Shown here one piece after another: positions 25,180 to 38,289 of a stretch of DNA of 64,000 bases (position 1 is the stretch's first letter; each line of letters begins with the position of its first letter). This stretch comes from Loxodes magnus. Lineage: Eukaryota; Ciliophora; Karyorelictea; Loxodida; Loxodidae. The stretch spans positions 1 to 64,000 of the forward strand of contig CAMPDV010001238.1 in the NCBI GenBank assembly GCA_946699065.1, read 5' to 3'. The notes under the pieces were generated by a model. It was given only the letters and a program-made list of their open reading frames with translations, searched no databases and was not told where the DNA came from. A program made the translations under genes and the position numbers.

Positions 25180-28100
25180 TTGTAGTAGCTAAAAGGAAAT
25201 AAAATTAATTATTATATATCTCTTTTAGCTATTTTCATTATCCTTTTTACTAAAGAATTATCTTGAAGATTATTAGCTTGAGTATTAGCCTTAATACAAT
25301 TCTATGCTTAATCCATAAGCTCTATTTAATTTAAATTTCCTTCATTCAAGTTAGGTTAAAAATGATAATTTTAACTTAAAATTAAATTAAATGATAATTA
25401 GCCTCATAAGCTTTCCAATCCTCAGAGAAAGTTCTTATGCTTTATATTTATTTATGAAGCCAACAATAAAAGGAACAATTAAAAACTGCAAAATTTGTCT
25501 TCAAAAATGATAATTAATATCTACTTAGTAAAATTAATAGATTAATTTGTGGAGATGCTAAAATAGAAAATTGGATGCTTAAGGATAAATAGCCTCTTTT
25601 TACTAGAAATAACTGACTAATAATTGACAATTTTAAGAAATTCTTAAGGATGAAATTTTGGAAATTTTCATCCTAATAATGATCTAGACTAAAAACTAAT
25701 TTACTCAAATAAATCTCTTGATATTTCATATAAAGCTGAAAAAGTCATATGCTTAATTATGAACTTCATTTCTCTAATTGAAATTGCATTTTTAATCTTT
25801 TTCTATTTTCTAGGATCTTTTTTGTTAATTTAGTGGTTGATTTATTAGAAAATCCTCCAATAAGTTTAGTTGATTTATATATAAACATAAGCTATTTTTA
25901 TTCAAATTTTAAGCAAAAAATTTTTCATATTTCAGTCTTCAAATTTCTAAAGAAGTTAGGAAATGATATTTTTTCAGAGATTGGTGAGTTACAAATCCTC
26001 GATTTTAATAACTTGAAAATAAAAAGTTTAAAAGTATACGAAGATATGCTTTTTTAATTTATAACATCATTCCAATTTAATTTTCCCAAAAGACATTTTG
26101 AAGCAAGCTTCTATTTACGCTACGACTAAAAATGTAGAATCATGAAAGAAGCTAAAATCTTCATCTGTTGTAATTTTTCAGTGAAATTCATATATTTGGC
26201 AAGAAATATATTCCAATTATAATTTTGGTTGCAAAAGAAAACCTTTTTTATCATTTTATCGTTGTATAATTTGTACTAAAATTAAGCATTAGTTTCTCAT
26301 AGGTACCTTATATGAAAAATATTCATCTTATTTTCGCAGTTCGGACTTATTTTTGTAATTTAAGAGAAATTTCATCATGCAAAATAGCAACCAGTGCCTT
26401 ATATGTTTCTTAAAATTAACTATTGTATTTATGAAATATTTATCATGCTGGAAATTATTAGATTTGCAAGTTGCTAATAAGCTTTTTAAAAGAAGAAATT
26501 TAATAACTTCATATAATTTCAAGATGCTTCGATGAATAATTCAGAGTTTTCTTGATGTTATAATTATAATTTTTTATTAGATTGCATAGAGAAATAATCC
26601 CAAAGTTTTTTACTCTAATTCGATTTCCTTTAGCAATAATAATTTTAATTTTTACTTAGATTGTTACCTTTTCTGAGTATGCTTAGATAATATAATTTTT
26701 GTTCTAAATAACTAAAGCATTTCTAGCTTTCTATTTATATCTAACCTTTTAATATTTAAATGATATCTATCACGATTTTTATACTCAGTTTAAACTTTTC
26801 AAAACGAATTATCAGTGCTATTATCATATCTTTTTCAATTAGATTATTGAGAATATGATTTAAATTTGATTAAGAACCAATATAATCAAATTTAAATAAG
26901 ATAATTAATTTAAAGTAATTTATACCTGAATAATTGCCTTAATATTTAGTTCATCGCGCATAAATTTTATTTTATAGATAATACTTTATCTTAGCTTTTG
27001 CTATAGAAAATATACAGTGTCTCATCTTTTAGTTTTTGAGATTTATAATTATAATTATAATAATTAATAGTAGTGGCTTAACACTTCATTAGATTAATTA
27101 CTTCAAAATTTAGCTTAAAGATTTCTCTTCTTTTACCTTTTCTTTCTCTTTAAACCTCTCACGTTAAGCGCTTGAAAGTTTTTGGATTTTAAATCTTCAT
27201 ATTTTAACATTTTTCTTCCCATTTATCTTAAAATATGAATTTTTCCTGCTTTCGTTTGCAATTAATAACTTCTTTTCTAATTCATGCTTTCTTCTATAAA
27301 TTTCTCCATCTAATTTATTGTAAATTTAAAATAGAAAATTAATCTGCTTTTCTTCTCATTATCCTTTATTTTCCTTTGAAAAGTTTTCCGGTAGCATTAC
27401 AAGTCTTATTTACTTGCAGTATTTAAATTTCTTTATCCTTTTCCATTTTAACTGAAGGCGTTTATTTTATGCATAGTTTCCTTAAGCTCCTCTAGAGTGT
27501 TTTAAGGTTAAAATTATTCAATTATTTTATTTTTTAAATTTGCCATACTAATGATCAGGTTAAGATTCTCTTGTTCAATTATTCGTATCAATGCATCAAA
27601 CTTTAATACTTGAACTTTATGTTTTAATTCTTAGAATATTTTATTCAAATTCTCTTAGGATTGTTGATTAGAAGTTTGTTAGAGAATTAATAAAGCTTTA
27701 TTTAATTTTATGATAATTTCAGTATTCTGCTAAATCTAACTCTAGGATGGTTTAAGTTATCTTAAAAATATGATAATTTTTATTAATTGCCAAAATTTTA
27801 GATGCACTCTTGATTTCTAAATTTTATTTTCTTGCATTAAAGGCAAAAACTTTGATTCGATTTTGATTTTATTAATAATCAACTTTAAAACCCTTTTATA
27901 ATCCTCCCGATTATAATATTTTTAAATTTAGCTCTTTTATATAGGTTTTGCGAATCAACTATAAACTGAATTTATTCCAAATTACTAGATTTAACTTAAA
28001 ATTAGATAAGCATTAAAGATCTTTCTTAGTAATTCAATTTTTATCTAATCTTCAAGCTTCTCTTGATTTATTATAATTCACAGATTATCTTATTATAATG

Positions 28101-28300
28101 AATTTCTTCCATTCTATTTCACTTTTCCTAACTAGCTTTTAATTGCAAATATTTATAAATGTTTATTTAAGTTTATACAGCCTTATTCTTTTAAAAAGAC
28201 TTAATTTTAGCAATAAATAATTATTTTCCCTTTATTGAATAAAGCTGCTTCTTTCATTTTTAATAATTATAAATCTTGCTGCTTTATCTCAACTCTCCTG
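25180..28300. repeat. segmental duplication, copy B (partner 190-3,000)
   Basis: This is the second copy of the segment that follows the receptor gene. A fairly regular plus-strand frame at 25,833-26,057 (S-L-V-D-L-Y-I-N-I..D-I-F-S-E-I-G-E-L-Q) has no clear counterpart in copy A and I leave it uncalled. Confidence 0.65.
26900..28260 (-). CDS. probable coiled-coil protein, copy B (approximate limits)
   Basis: This is the minus-strand paralogue of 1,650-2,900. It contains I-I-K-G-F-Q-S-W-L-L-I-K-S, then a long K/E/N/Q/L region with heptad-like spacing (for example E-N-L-N-K-I-F-Q-E-L-K-H-K and N-L-K-N-K-I-I-E-Q-F), then basic sequence near 27,150. The plus strand is pyrimidine-rich, consistent with minus-strand coding. 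Frame changes between blocks may be short introns. No catalytic or known domain is visible; cytoskeletal or basal-body coiled-coil roles are common for such ciliate proteins, but that is inference. A hydrophobic plus-strand frame over the same bases is a competing reading. Confidence 0.35.
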
Positions 28301-28800
28301 GAATTAATTACCATTTATATCTTAAGCTGAAGTACTAATATCTTAATAAGTAGGAATTTATTGGAGCTAATAAGGATGTAATAAGTCTAAAAGGTAATAG
28401 GAGTATCTCTTCATCCTTTTAAATTAAGAAGGAATTGTAATTGGGATATATCAAAACTCTAATTAATCTCATAGTTAAAATATTAGATTGATATTAAAAT
28501 TTAGAATTGTCTAAGTTTCTAATATAATGAAGCTATTAGATTTAAGAAGAGTTTTAATATAGCAGATGTATTAGCTATATAACTATTAATAAGTTTAATG
28601 ATATTAATTTTAGATTATAGAAATTTATTAATCGTAATATAGAATTAATAAATTAAAAAATTTTAATTTTCAAACTGCTGAGCTTGTGATAAAAATACGA
28701 GTGATTGCTTTACTGAGAAGAAAATAGATAATCAAAATATTCCTATATAATCAATAAACCGACTAAGATACTGAAGTTGAACATTTTCTTGCTTGGTTTT

Positions 28801-30243
28801 AATTCAACAAAAATTAAAATAAACAATAATTTGTTTCAATTAGGTATATTTCATATAGCCACTTGAATAAACTTTTTTGGATTTATAAATTTGTTCTTTT
28901 GTCTTTAAACTATTTGATATGTTTCATTAGACTTAATATTTTATATAAAACACTTAAATTTTAATTTATTTTATAATCAAAATGATAAATCTTATATCAT
29001 TGGAATTAAAATAATATTTTAAATTCGCTTGCTTTAAGTTTATTCACTTAGAGAGAAATTTAAAGATTTTCATATAGCTTATGATCAAGAAAGTTTTAAA
29101 TTAAAGAAAAATAAAAAAATATTAAAGATAAACTCTTTGAAAATTAGCAATATCGAACTTTAATTTACATACTTCAAGAATAGATTAATAACTAAAACTA
29201 TCTAATCTTTCTTTTTTCTTTTTTCTATAAACAATTATAATTTCTTTGAAGAAGTACTAGAATATTATTATTTAATATAAGATAAACATTTATATCTACT
29301 AAATCAACTTATATTAGAAGAACCTATGATATAATTAGCAAAGCTATTATTTTAAGGTATACTAATAACTATCTAACTTTAATTGAAAGACATCAACTGA
29401 CTATTTCTATGCTTAAAATTGAATTTCCAATTAAATGTTTTTAATTAAATTTTTTATTTAAAGCTCTATCAATTAACTTAAAAGATCTTGGATAGATAAT
29501 TTCATATAATTGAAAGGAATTTATCAAACTCTGAATTTATATTCATCAACCTCTTGCTTTAGTTATATGGCTAATAATATCTTTCTACTTGGTATATTAA
29601 TTAAGTTTCTTCAAAAGTTATTCTGAATATTATCTTTAATAGCTTTAGTTATGTTAAGAGAAAACCCAATCTGTCAAAACATCTAAAGATCTATAATATA
29701 AACTTAATTAAATAGAAATCAATTTAAGTTTGTCCACAGATAATCATTCAATTAGTTATAAAGAACCAAGCAAAATGATGTAAAATGATATATAATCCGA
29801 GTGTGATTAGGATAAACTCTTGTAAGATATAAATAATTTGGTCTCTTTCTCTTCAATTTAATTGATAGTAACTTATAACTAATTCAGAGCTATTATTTAC
29901 ATACTTTTGTATATAAAGCATTTCTTTATTATAGTACTAGATAGAAAATCTAATTTCTTCCTTAATCTAAATTTCGTTTATTACTGTTTGATTTATAGAA
30001 TCAGATAAAGTTTTATAAGTAGGAGTTGCAATTATTTTCTTTGGCAAAATCGTTCGTTTAATGAAGAGAGAATATGCTCTTAAAAGGCTAATTAGTAATT
30101 TTGCTGAAGGAGTGCAGCATTTAGGAAGATTCATTAAGTATGTAAACGGATATAAATCAAGCAAAGACGAAGAATTAAGGGAAATGTTCTTTAAATAAAC
30201 TAAACAAATTTTAAAATAAACAAAGATGATAAAAATGACTTGA
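28801..30243 (+). CDS. hypothetical protein (start unresolved)
   Basis: A plus-strand frame stays coherent up to TGA 30,241-30,243. It includes E-K-F-K-D-F-H-I-A-Y-D-Q-E-S-F-K near 29,060, F-F-E-E-V-L-E-Y-Y-Y-L-I-Q-D-K near 29,245, and a C-terminal block V-G-V-A-I-I-F-F-G-K-I-V-R-L-M-K-R followed by N-F-A-E-G-V-Q-H-L-G-R-F. Residue choice (regular D, E and G content) is better than in the other frames. There is no in-frame ATG near the left end, so the start or a 5' exon is missing. The family is not recognised. Confidence 0.35.
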
Positions 30244-31926
30244 ATGAATGAAAAAATTAGACTTTGGAAAATAAACTTTAAAAATAAAATATTTAAGCTG
30301 ACAAATAAAATCTAATAAACTTACAGCCCCTTAACTTAAAGAAAAATAAATGAAAGATATATGTTTAAGCAAAAAGCTTTTAGTTAAATTAAAACAAAAA
30401 GAAACTACATTAAATTTATAAAAAAACTTTAAGTTCAAGCTATAGCAAAATGAAATATTTTACTCTAAATAGCTTTTGCTAGTTTTAATAATTTATAAAG
30501 GAAAAGTATTGCAAATTGAAACTGATTATTAGTAATTTAAGCAAAAATTTTAATTTTTCTATAAATAGAAAATCTCATATATTATGCTATAGTTATAAGG
30601 CTTTCATCTGCAAATTTTAAAAATATTAGCATTTTGTAAAAAACTTAAGCAATGTAATAAAGGAAACATTTATAAATGTAGTCCTTAACCTAAAAGCAAT
30701 AAACAGAATTTCTTTAACGAAATTTAAGTTTAGTTAAAGATTTTAAGGCTTATATGTAAAAAGCCATTTATTAAAAGAAAAATACTCTTTTATCTAAAAT
30801 TGTTTGTTCAAATAAAAAATACTCTTGACTTTATTTAAATCCTCATAAGCAAATTAAATCTGTATAATTTTCTTATATTTAATCATTTATTCTCTTAAAA
30901 AATTTATTTCTACACTAGCATGGTATGCACTAGCAAATTAATAATAGCTAACAACATTTAATAATAATAGTTACATTTTTCCTTTCTTTCCTAAGGTAAG
31001 AAAAGAAATAATCATAAACCAGTTGAATTTTACTATTTTATTTTTAGCTAATTAGTTTTCTCTTCTGTATTGAAGCATCTATAAAGTGGGTATCCTTAAT
31101 AAAAGAAATTGATATTGATTATCTTCTTGATGCTTAAATAAAATCTCAGATACTAACTCACTTTAGTAAAAGAATTATTTTATGAAGCTTCTGATTTATT
31201 TCAGATACTTCTTTTTATATAAGTTAAAGTCTATTTAAATAAAATCTTAATAAGCGAAGATATATATAATTCAATAGCTATATCTAAGAACAGACAAAAT
31301 AACTAGCTACAAATTCAAGAGAAAAACTTGAAAAACAAATTATCAAACGAATGCTTAAAGAAAGTACTTTAATCTACTTATTTTCGAATCCAGGTACTAT
31401 GATTAATCCTAAAATAATTACCAAATAAATTATCATTCCTTCTACTATTTCAAAAGAGCTATGCTCATAAATATACTAAATCTACAAAATGATGAAGGTT
31501 TAATTTTATAGTCTTTAGAATAAATCTTCAAACTAACGTAAATTTATTTATTTTCTATTATCTTAGAATTTATTATTTCCCTATATTTTATTAAACTTGA
31601 GAACTACTATCATTTATTTAAATAATCTCACATAGTACAACTAACTCTGCAGACTTAGAAGCAATGCAGCATTAATTTTAATTTTTCTCTTATAATTATC
31701 ATATACTTATTATATGCTCATTTCTCCTAAGAACTAACTAATAAAGCGAAATGATCTAGAATAAATAATACTATTAATAATTACTTTAATAAGTTTCAAA
31801 TGCTTTGGTAGACTCGGTCTTCTGTATTAGATCGTTATTTCAAAGCATAATTTTAAAGCTAAACATTTTATTTTACAATTTTTTGAGATTTTAAAGAATA
31901 TAAAGAGAATACATATAAAACTTAAA
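30244..31926. other. intergenic, nothing recognised
   Basis: AT-rich spacer before the kinase-Kelch gene. No gene, RNA or repeat was recognised. Confidence 0.35.
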
Positions 31927-34900
31927 ATGTGAACAGAAATTGAAAGAAATTGAAGTGTAGAAGATATTAGATAGCTTTTATATAAGAATGGAGCTGGGAA
32001 AGATTATAGATCATAAATTAAAATCTGAAAATACGAATAGCTTATTCCTAGTACCAAATATTTTGATTCTCTGAAATTATTGGGTAGTGGAGCATAAGGT
32101 TCTGTATATTTGATAGAAGTTGACGAATTAGAATATGCTATTAAAATAATGAGACGATAATCAGGAAAAACTAAATAGAAATTAGTAAATGAATTCTATA
32201 ATGAATGCGAATCATTATTGGCTATTAATAATCAAAGAGTCTTGAGACTAGTTGGAGTTGTAATTGATGAGGATGAGGATGAATATTGCTTTTGCCACTT
32301 AACAAATTATTAATAGAAAGGAAATTTATATTAAGTAATAAAAAACTAACAATTGTTTTAAGATAGCCTAAAAGATCCTTAATAGAGATTTTGGAAAAAA
32401 CTAAGATTGCTTGGACAAATTGCTGAAGGAATTCAAGCTATTCATGCTGTAGACTTGATTCATAGAGATATTAAGTCCCTTAATATCTTATTAGACGAAA
32501 ATGATGCACCTAAAATATCAGATTTAGGTTTAGCAATAGACGTGAAAAATTCCTATCAATTTGATGTTAGAGGAAGTTATTAATGAATGGCACCTGAAGC
32601 GTTTGGAGGTAAAGTTAATAAAAAAAGCGATGTTTGATCTTTGGTTTGTGTAACAATTGAAATATTCAATGAAACTGTACCTTATCCTCATTCAGTTTCA
32701 GAAGATTTAAAAAATTATATTTGCTCTTAAAAAAAATATCCAGATTTTTCATAAGAAATTTAATAAAGTAAGGAGTTAGTAGATCTTTTATAAAGATCAT
32801 TCAGTTATGATTCACATTAAAGGCCAAATATCTTAGAATTTAAATGATAAATCGAGACTATAAAGCAATAGTATAATCCTGTTGATATACTGATATAGTA
32901 GGATTAATCAATTTTATATAAGACTTACTAAATTTGTACTGGATGGGCCATAAAAACTATTGTATCTGAAGATATTAATTAAACTTAATTGCTAGATTCA
33001 TAACAAGAAAGATATTAGAAGCAGCTTACAGATATAGTGTTTATAAAAAATAAAGATACAGCTTTAGTTCGTAAAGGAATTTCATTTATTGAGAAAAATA
33101 TAAAGAACAGCTCTATATTAATGTATGAGCAAAGCTCAGTTTTATACACATAAGATTATATCTACATTTCAGGAGGCAAGAACTTTTAAAATCCATAACG
33201 AAATTTTTAGATGATAGACAGATAAACTTTCTAAATTTTTAAATAGTGTGAAATGATTTTCGCTCGATATGGTCATGGATTAGTTTAGAGTAGTTTCTAG
33301 GACAAATAGGTTATTTTTATAATTTCAGGGTAACAACATCAAGGATATTAAAATTCTTGCGAATACTTCGATATAAAGGAAGAGAAATGCATTTAGTTAA
33401 AAGATATAGCTTATAGTTGCATAAATTTTGGATGCATAAATTATAAAGAATAAGTTTTCGTGTTGGGTGGAATAGGTTAACAGAATAATAGATTGCCTTA
33501 TATTCAATATTATGATTAAGAAATTCTGGCTTGGGTATGCATTCAAGATCAAAAGCTTCCTAACAGTTCTTCAGTAAGTGCTATATAAGATCAAGATAAT
33601 GTTTACTTTTTTGGCGAAAATCTTTAAGGCGTTTATTAATTATAACGAAACAAAATAAAATTGGAAATTTAACAACATTCGGAAAATATATATCCAGGAA
33701 AATTTTGCTTTCAAAGCCCTATATACATAGAAGATTCAATCTATGTATTTGATGGAGAAAAAATTTATTGCTATAACATTTAAAATAAAATATGAGAGTT
33801 GTAATAATAAGTAATTGAATAAAAGGAATAAAAAGAAAAAGATAAAAAACCATCTTAATAATAATATGAAAAAATAGTTGAACAGAACAACTATGACTAT
33901 TTCGAAAATCAAATGAAAACAGATTATAGCAAAAAAAAAATCTTAAATTAGAAATAAAACATTGGGAAGCATAAAAAACTCGAGTAATCAAACATTTAAA
34001 ATGTTGGATAAAGAAGAGTTCCATCAGTAATTGAATAGAAAGTGTTTAAAGTGGATGATATTATGCAAATTATAGATTAAAATAGAAATTGGGTAGAAAT
34101 TAAATAATATAAAGACTTAATTCATAATGAAGAAGAATTAAAAAATTGTAAAAAAATAGGGAAAGGATTTTTTGGCGATGTTTATTTAATGGAAATAAAC
34201 GACAATAAATATGCACTTAAAATAATGATTTAGCGACAAGGAACATCATAATAATAACTTATAAATGATTTTTATAATGAATGCAAATCTCTTTTGTCCG
34301 TCAATCATAATAGAGTTTTAAAAATCGTGGGAATTGCAATTGATATTTCATAAGAAAATAACTATCGATTTTGCCACTATACTAACTATTAATAAAAGAA
34401 AAGTTTATGGGATGTTATATAAAATAAGCTCTTATTTCAGGAGAATCTAAAAGACATTCAAGAACGATTTTTCAAAAAAATAAGATTATTAAGCTAAATT
34501 GCTGAAGGAGTAAATGCAATTCATAGTGTAGGCTTAATACATAGGGATATTAAATCTCTCAACATTTTATTAGATGAAAATGATGCTCCTAAAGTAGCTG
34601 ACTTAGGCTTGGCAAGTGAATCTAATATTTTGTATACATAAAATGCAAGAGGAACTAGTCAATGAATGTCTCCTGAACTATTTAATCATTAAGTAAGCTT
34701 TAAAAGTGACATCTGGGCACTTGCATGTGTTGCAATTGAGATATTTAATGAGAATATTCCGTATCCCAATTTTAAAAAAAGTAAAGAAATAATCGATTAT
34801 GTTGTTTAACAAAAAAAATATCCAAAATTTTCAGATGAAATATATAAAGACGGGTTTTTAGTCGAACTTCTCATAAAATCTTTTAGTTATGATCCGAACG

Positions 34901-37260
34901 AAAGACCAGATATTAAAGAATTTAGGAGATAGCTTGATAAAATTAAGAAAAAGTGAGATCCAAATATACAAAAAGAAGATGCTCAAAACTTTTTAAGTAA
35001 CAGAATTAATTTAAACGAGTAATTGGGGTAAAATAATTTGATAAATCAAATAAATCCTTTGGTATAATAACAGAACGAAACTATTTCAGTTGATTAGATT
35101 TGAAATCTCCTAAAAAGCGCAGGTGCAGAAGATAGTTAAAACGCCAAAATTAGAATTTGAAAATATAAGGAATTAATTCCTAATAAGAACCTTTTATAAA
35201 GTTCTTAGAAGATAAAATAAAATGGAAGGAGTTAGGAATACAAAATAATAATTGACAAAATATACTATATGCTTACAATAATAAAATAAAAAAAGAATTA
35301 AGACAAATAACGCATAATAGACGATTTTTATTCTTAATGCAGAGCTTATTTAAAATTCAATGACAGTAAATTAGTAAAAATTCAAGGTGTAGCAATAGAC
35401 ACAGAAGTGGAAGGAAAATATAAATTTTGCTATTATACTAATTTAGCATAAGAACATATCTTATATGATCTTATTAAGAACAAGTAACTCTTTATTAATT
35501 ATGCTGGAAATCCTTAAGAAATATTCTTAAAAAAACTAAAGCTATTAACATAGATTGCAGAAGCAATTAGCTTTATTCACAATGATTAATTGGTTCTTAA
35601 GAATCTAAGCTCTAAAAATATTTTAATTGACTAAGATGATAATCCCTAAATAAAAGATCATACTATGGTTTACAAAACCAATGCTTCTTCCATTATGATA
35701 GCCCTACAGCAAAATAAATTATATCAATGGATGTCTCCAGATATTTATTAGCTACAAATTTAGTTAAAAAGTGATATTTGGTCTCTAGCGTGTGTCGCAG
35801 TCGAAATTTTTGATGGGGAGCAACTTTACTCAAATCTGCAAAGTATAGAAGAAATTCCAGATTACATCTATGATTAAATGCAAATACCAACTTTTTAAGA
35901 ATAAATTTTATAAGAAGAATAGCTTGCTAGTCTACTTAGACGTTGCTTTAGATTTAACCCGAATGAAAGACCTAATATTTAAGAATTTATTAACAGTATT
36001 GATTTAATAAAATAGAAATATGATTTAAAAAAAATGGATTACACTTCATAAGATTAATTGCTATTGTCTACAGCAAGTATGAGAGTAAATAATTCCTTAA
36101 ATACCTAAATTTCTCGTAATATTTCCTTAGAGGATATTTGAAAGCTTTTATGATAGTTTGAAGTATCAGAAAATAAGTAAGCAAAGATACATCTTTGGAA
36201 ATATGAGCAATTAATTCCAAATAAAAGATTCTTTAACTAGTTACCAATTCTGAAATCTTCGTCATCGTTTAAAAAGGTTTATAAAATAAACGTAGAAGAA
36301 ACTGATTTTGTATTAACAATTTTTGCAGATAAAAATGCATCTTAGCAAACTGATTTAAATAATTTTTATAACAAGTTAGAGTCAATTTTGAGTTGCTAAC
36401 ATGAAAAATTACTAAGTCTTGCTGGAGTTTCAATTGATACCTAAGATAAAGACGAATTATGCCTTTGTCTTCTAACTAACTACTAATAAAAAGGAAGTTT
36501 AAGAAATTTGATATAAAATAAAAGGCTATTTAAAGAATTTCCACAGGGTTCAAAAATGCGATTTTATAAGAAGCTAAGCTTGCTTGAGTAAATAGCTGGA
36601 GGAATTTTATTTCTTCACAGCAAAAATCTAAAACACGGTGAAATAAATTCTTACAATATTCTTTTAAATGATAATGATGCTCCTGTTCTAAAAAACTTCA
36701 ATTTATCTACTTAGCCTCAAATTTATTTACATTAATCACAAATATAAAAACTTATCTATTTTCCACCTGAAATTTTCGAATAATAAATAACAAAAGAAAG
36801 TGATATATGGGGACTAGCTTGCGTAGCAGTTGAGATTCTAAATGAAAATTTTCCTTACTAAGGTATATAAAAAGCTTATTAATTTAAAAATAGGATATTA
36901 ACAGATAGAAAAATTCCAGATTTTTCAGAAGAAATAAAATAAGTAATAGAATTAGAATAACTTTTAAAAAGTTGCTTCAATTTTGATCCACAAGGAAGAC
37001 CTAGCATTAAATAATTTATAGATTGTATTGGAAAATTAAGAAAGAAATTAAATCCTATATAACATTAGAACATTAATATTGGTTTAGAAGATCTTACTTA
37101 GTCAGAAACTATAGTCACAACATTTAATTAAAAAAATAAGTCTAAAAAATTGTAAAAAACCATACAAATCAAGTCTAATGAAAAGACAGTTTAAAATGTT
37201 TGAAAAGATTAAATAATGGAAGAAAAAATACAAGAAGAGCAAAATGAGGAAGATAACTGA
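31927..37260 (+). CDS. kinase-Kelch-kinase-pseudokinase-pseudokinase protein, 1,777 residues
   Basis: One uninterrupted frame runs from ATG 31,927 to TGA 37,258, with TAA/TAG as Q and internal TGA as W. Kinase 1 (about residues 45-310) has L-L-G-S-G-A-Q-G-S-V-Y at 50, [12 protein letters not shown] at 179, S-D-L-G-L-A (DLG in place of DFG) and Q-W-M-A-P-E at 219. Residues about 400-625 form Kelch-like repeats (I-S-G-G, F-V-L-G-G-I-G, Y-V-F-D-G-E-K). Kinase 2 (about 740-1,010) has [17 protein letters not shown] and A-D-L-G-L-A. Domains 3 (about 1,060-1,370) and 4 (about 1,400-1,710) keep the fold but replace the catalytic loop ([22 protein letters not shown]) and lack a DFG-like motif, so they are probably inactive. 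The closest type is TKL/Ser-Thr kinases. A later in-frame TGA (37,357) is an alternative end but lies inside the next element. Confidence 0.9.
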
Positions 37261-37314
37261 GAACGTAAAACTTCATCTTAAACTTATCTTAAATTTTATG
37301 AATAACGAAATAAA

Positions 37315-38289
37315 TTTTTATCAAACTTTATTATTATTATTATGAATAAAATTGTTTGACCTTCTTGTTGGTATTTCAACCTATTTTTAGCATCCCACCA
37401 AATAGCTCCGGAGGCTAAAATTAAATGTTTGAACTCCATCCACTGTCCTATCTTGCTTGCTCTTGCAGTCTTCGGTTCCTCTTCCATTACTAATTGCATT
37501 TTTCTCGTATATATTCCCAAGAGCATTCATCCACAACTGTTCTCTATTCCTTCTTATTTTGAGCTGTTGCTACTGTTATCTTTACTTTTGCCAGTAACTC
37601 TGTTTGAAATTTAGGAATTTCTTACACTTCCTTCATAAGTGTTCTCTTGAGCCACAGTAGTAGCTGGATTTATTTTCTCGCTTGTATAAAGGTTTGTCAT
37701 CTTTAATTTCTTCGGTTTCCATCTTGTCTTATTTCTAATCCCTTGATTCAATTTAATTTTGCGATGTTTGCTGATTTTCTACTAGCTGTGCTAATTTACT
37801 ATCGATTTCTCTGTATTTTTAATCTACTCTGGGATTACTATTCTGACTCTGAGATATGTTCCAGAAAGCGCTTATATCTCTCCTGAGACTTGAGTCTTGA
37901 TTCTATTTCCTCTTGCTTGTTCAGATTCTCCATTAGTTTGTCATTGTCCTTTTTCAGCTTTCTGACCTCTTCCTGGAAGTTTAGTACCACTTTGATGAGC
38001 TATTTCATACTCGTCTTGCTAGAAGGATTGAACTCCGAAACCTACTAGTGAAGAGCAGACTTCATCTTCTTCCTTGGCTTCTCTTATGAGGTTGGATTTA
38101 TTGCATATATTTACTTCCGAACTTGTTTCTATCCATCTCCAGATTATTAGAATTAAGAAAAAGGTTAGAGTTGTGGGAAAGAAGACTATCCAAGATTGAA
38201 TTCAGGTTTCCTCTCCAACTTTTTGAAGGTGGTGTAGAAACCTCTTTCGAATCCTTCCATTTTATATAATTATTTTTTGTCAAACTTTA
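37315..38289 (-). mobile_element. ~940-bp CCHC retroposon, copy 1, with 16-bp target duplication
   Basis: Element body 37,331-38,273, flanked by TTTTT(A/G)TCAAACTTTA at 37,315-37,330 and 38,274-38,289 (one mismatch). Read on the minus strand it opens with M-E-G-F-E-R-G-F-Y-T-T-F right after the duplication, continues through a coiled-coil region and a zinc-knuckle region, and ends in an ATA/ATT-rich tail. It matches copy 2 at 49,903-50,835. Long target duplications plus an A/T-rich tail fit target-primed reverse transcription, as in LINE- or SINE-type retroposons or a retrocopied gene. It is an older, diverged copy. Confidence 0.75.

Noticed and set aside
25833-26057. Plus-strand 74-codon stretch with regular D/E/L content
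   Set aside because: Looks protein-like but has no counterpart in duplicate copy A and no ATG or domain; left uncalled rather than dismissed outright.
29967-30164. Minus-strand stop-free stretch of 65 codons
   Set aside because: It is opposite the C-terminal block of the plus-strand gene ending at 30,243, which has better residue composition.
33719-34024. Minus-strand stop-free stretch of 101 codons, the longest by the standard code
   Set aside because: It is antisense to the end of the Kelch region and linker of the kinase gene; a shadow.
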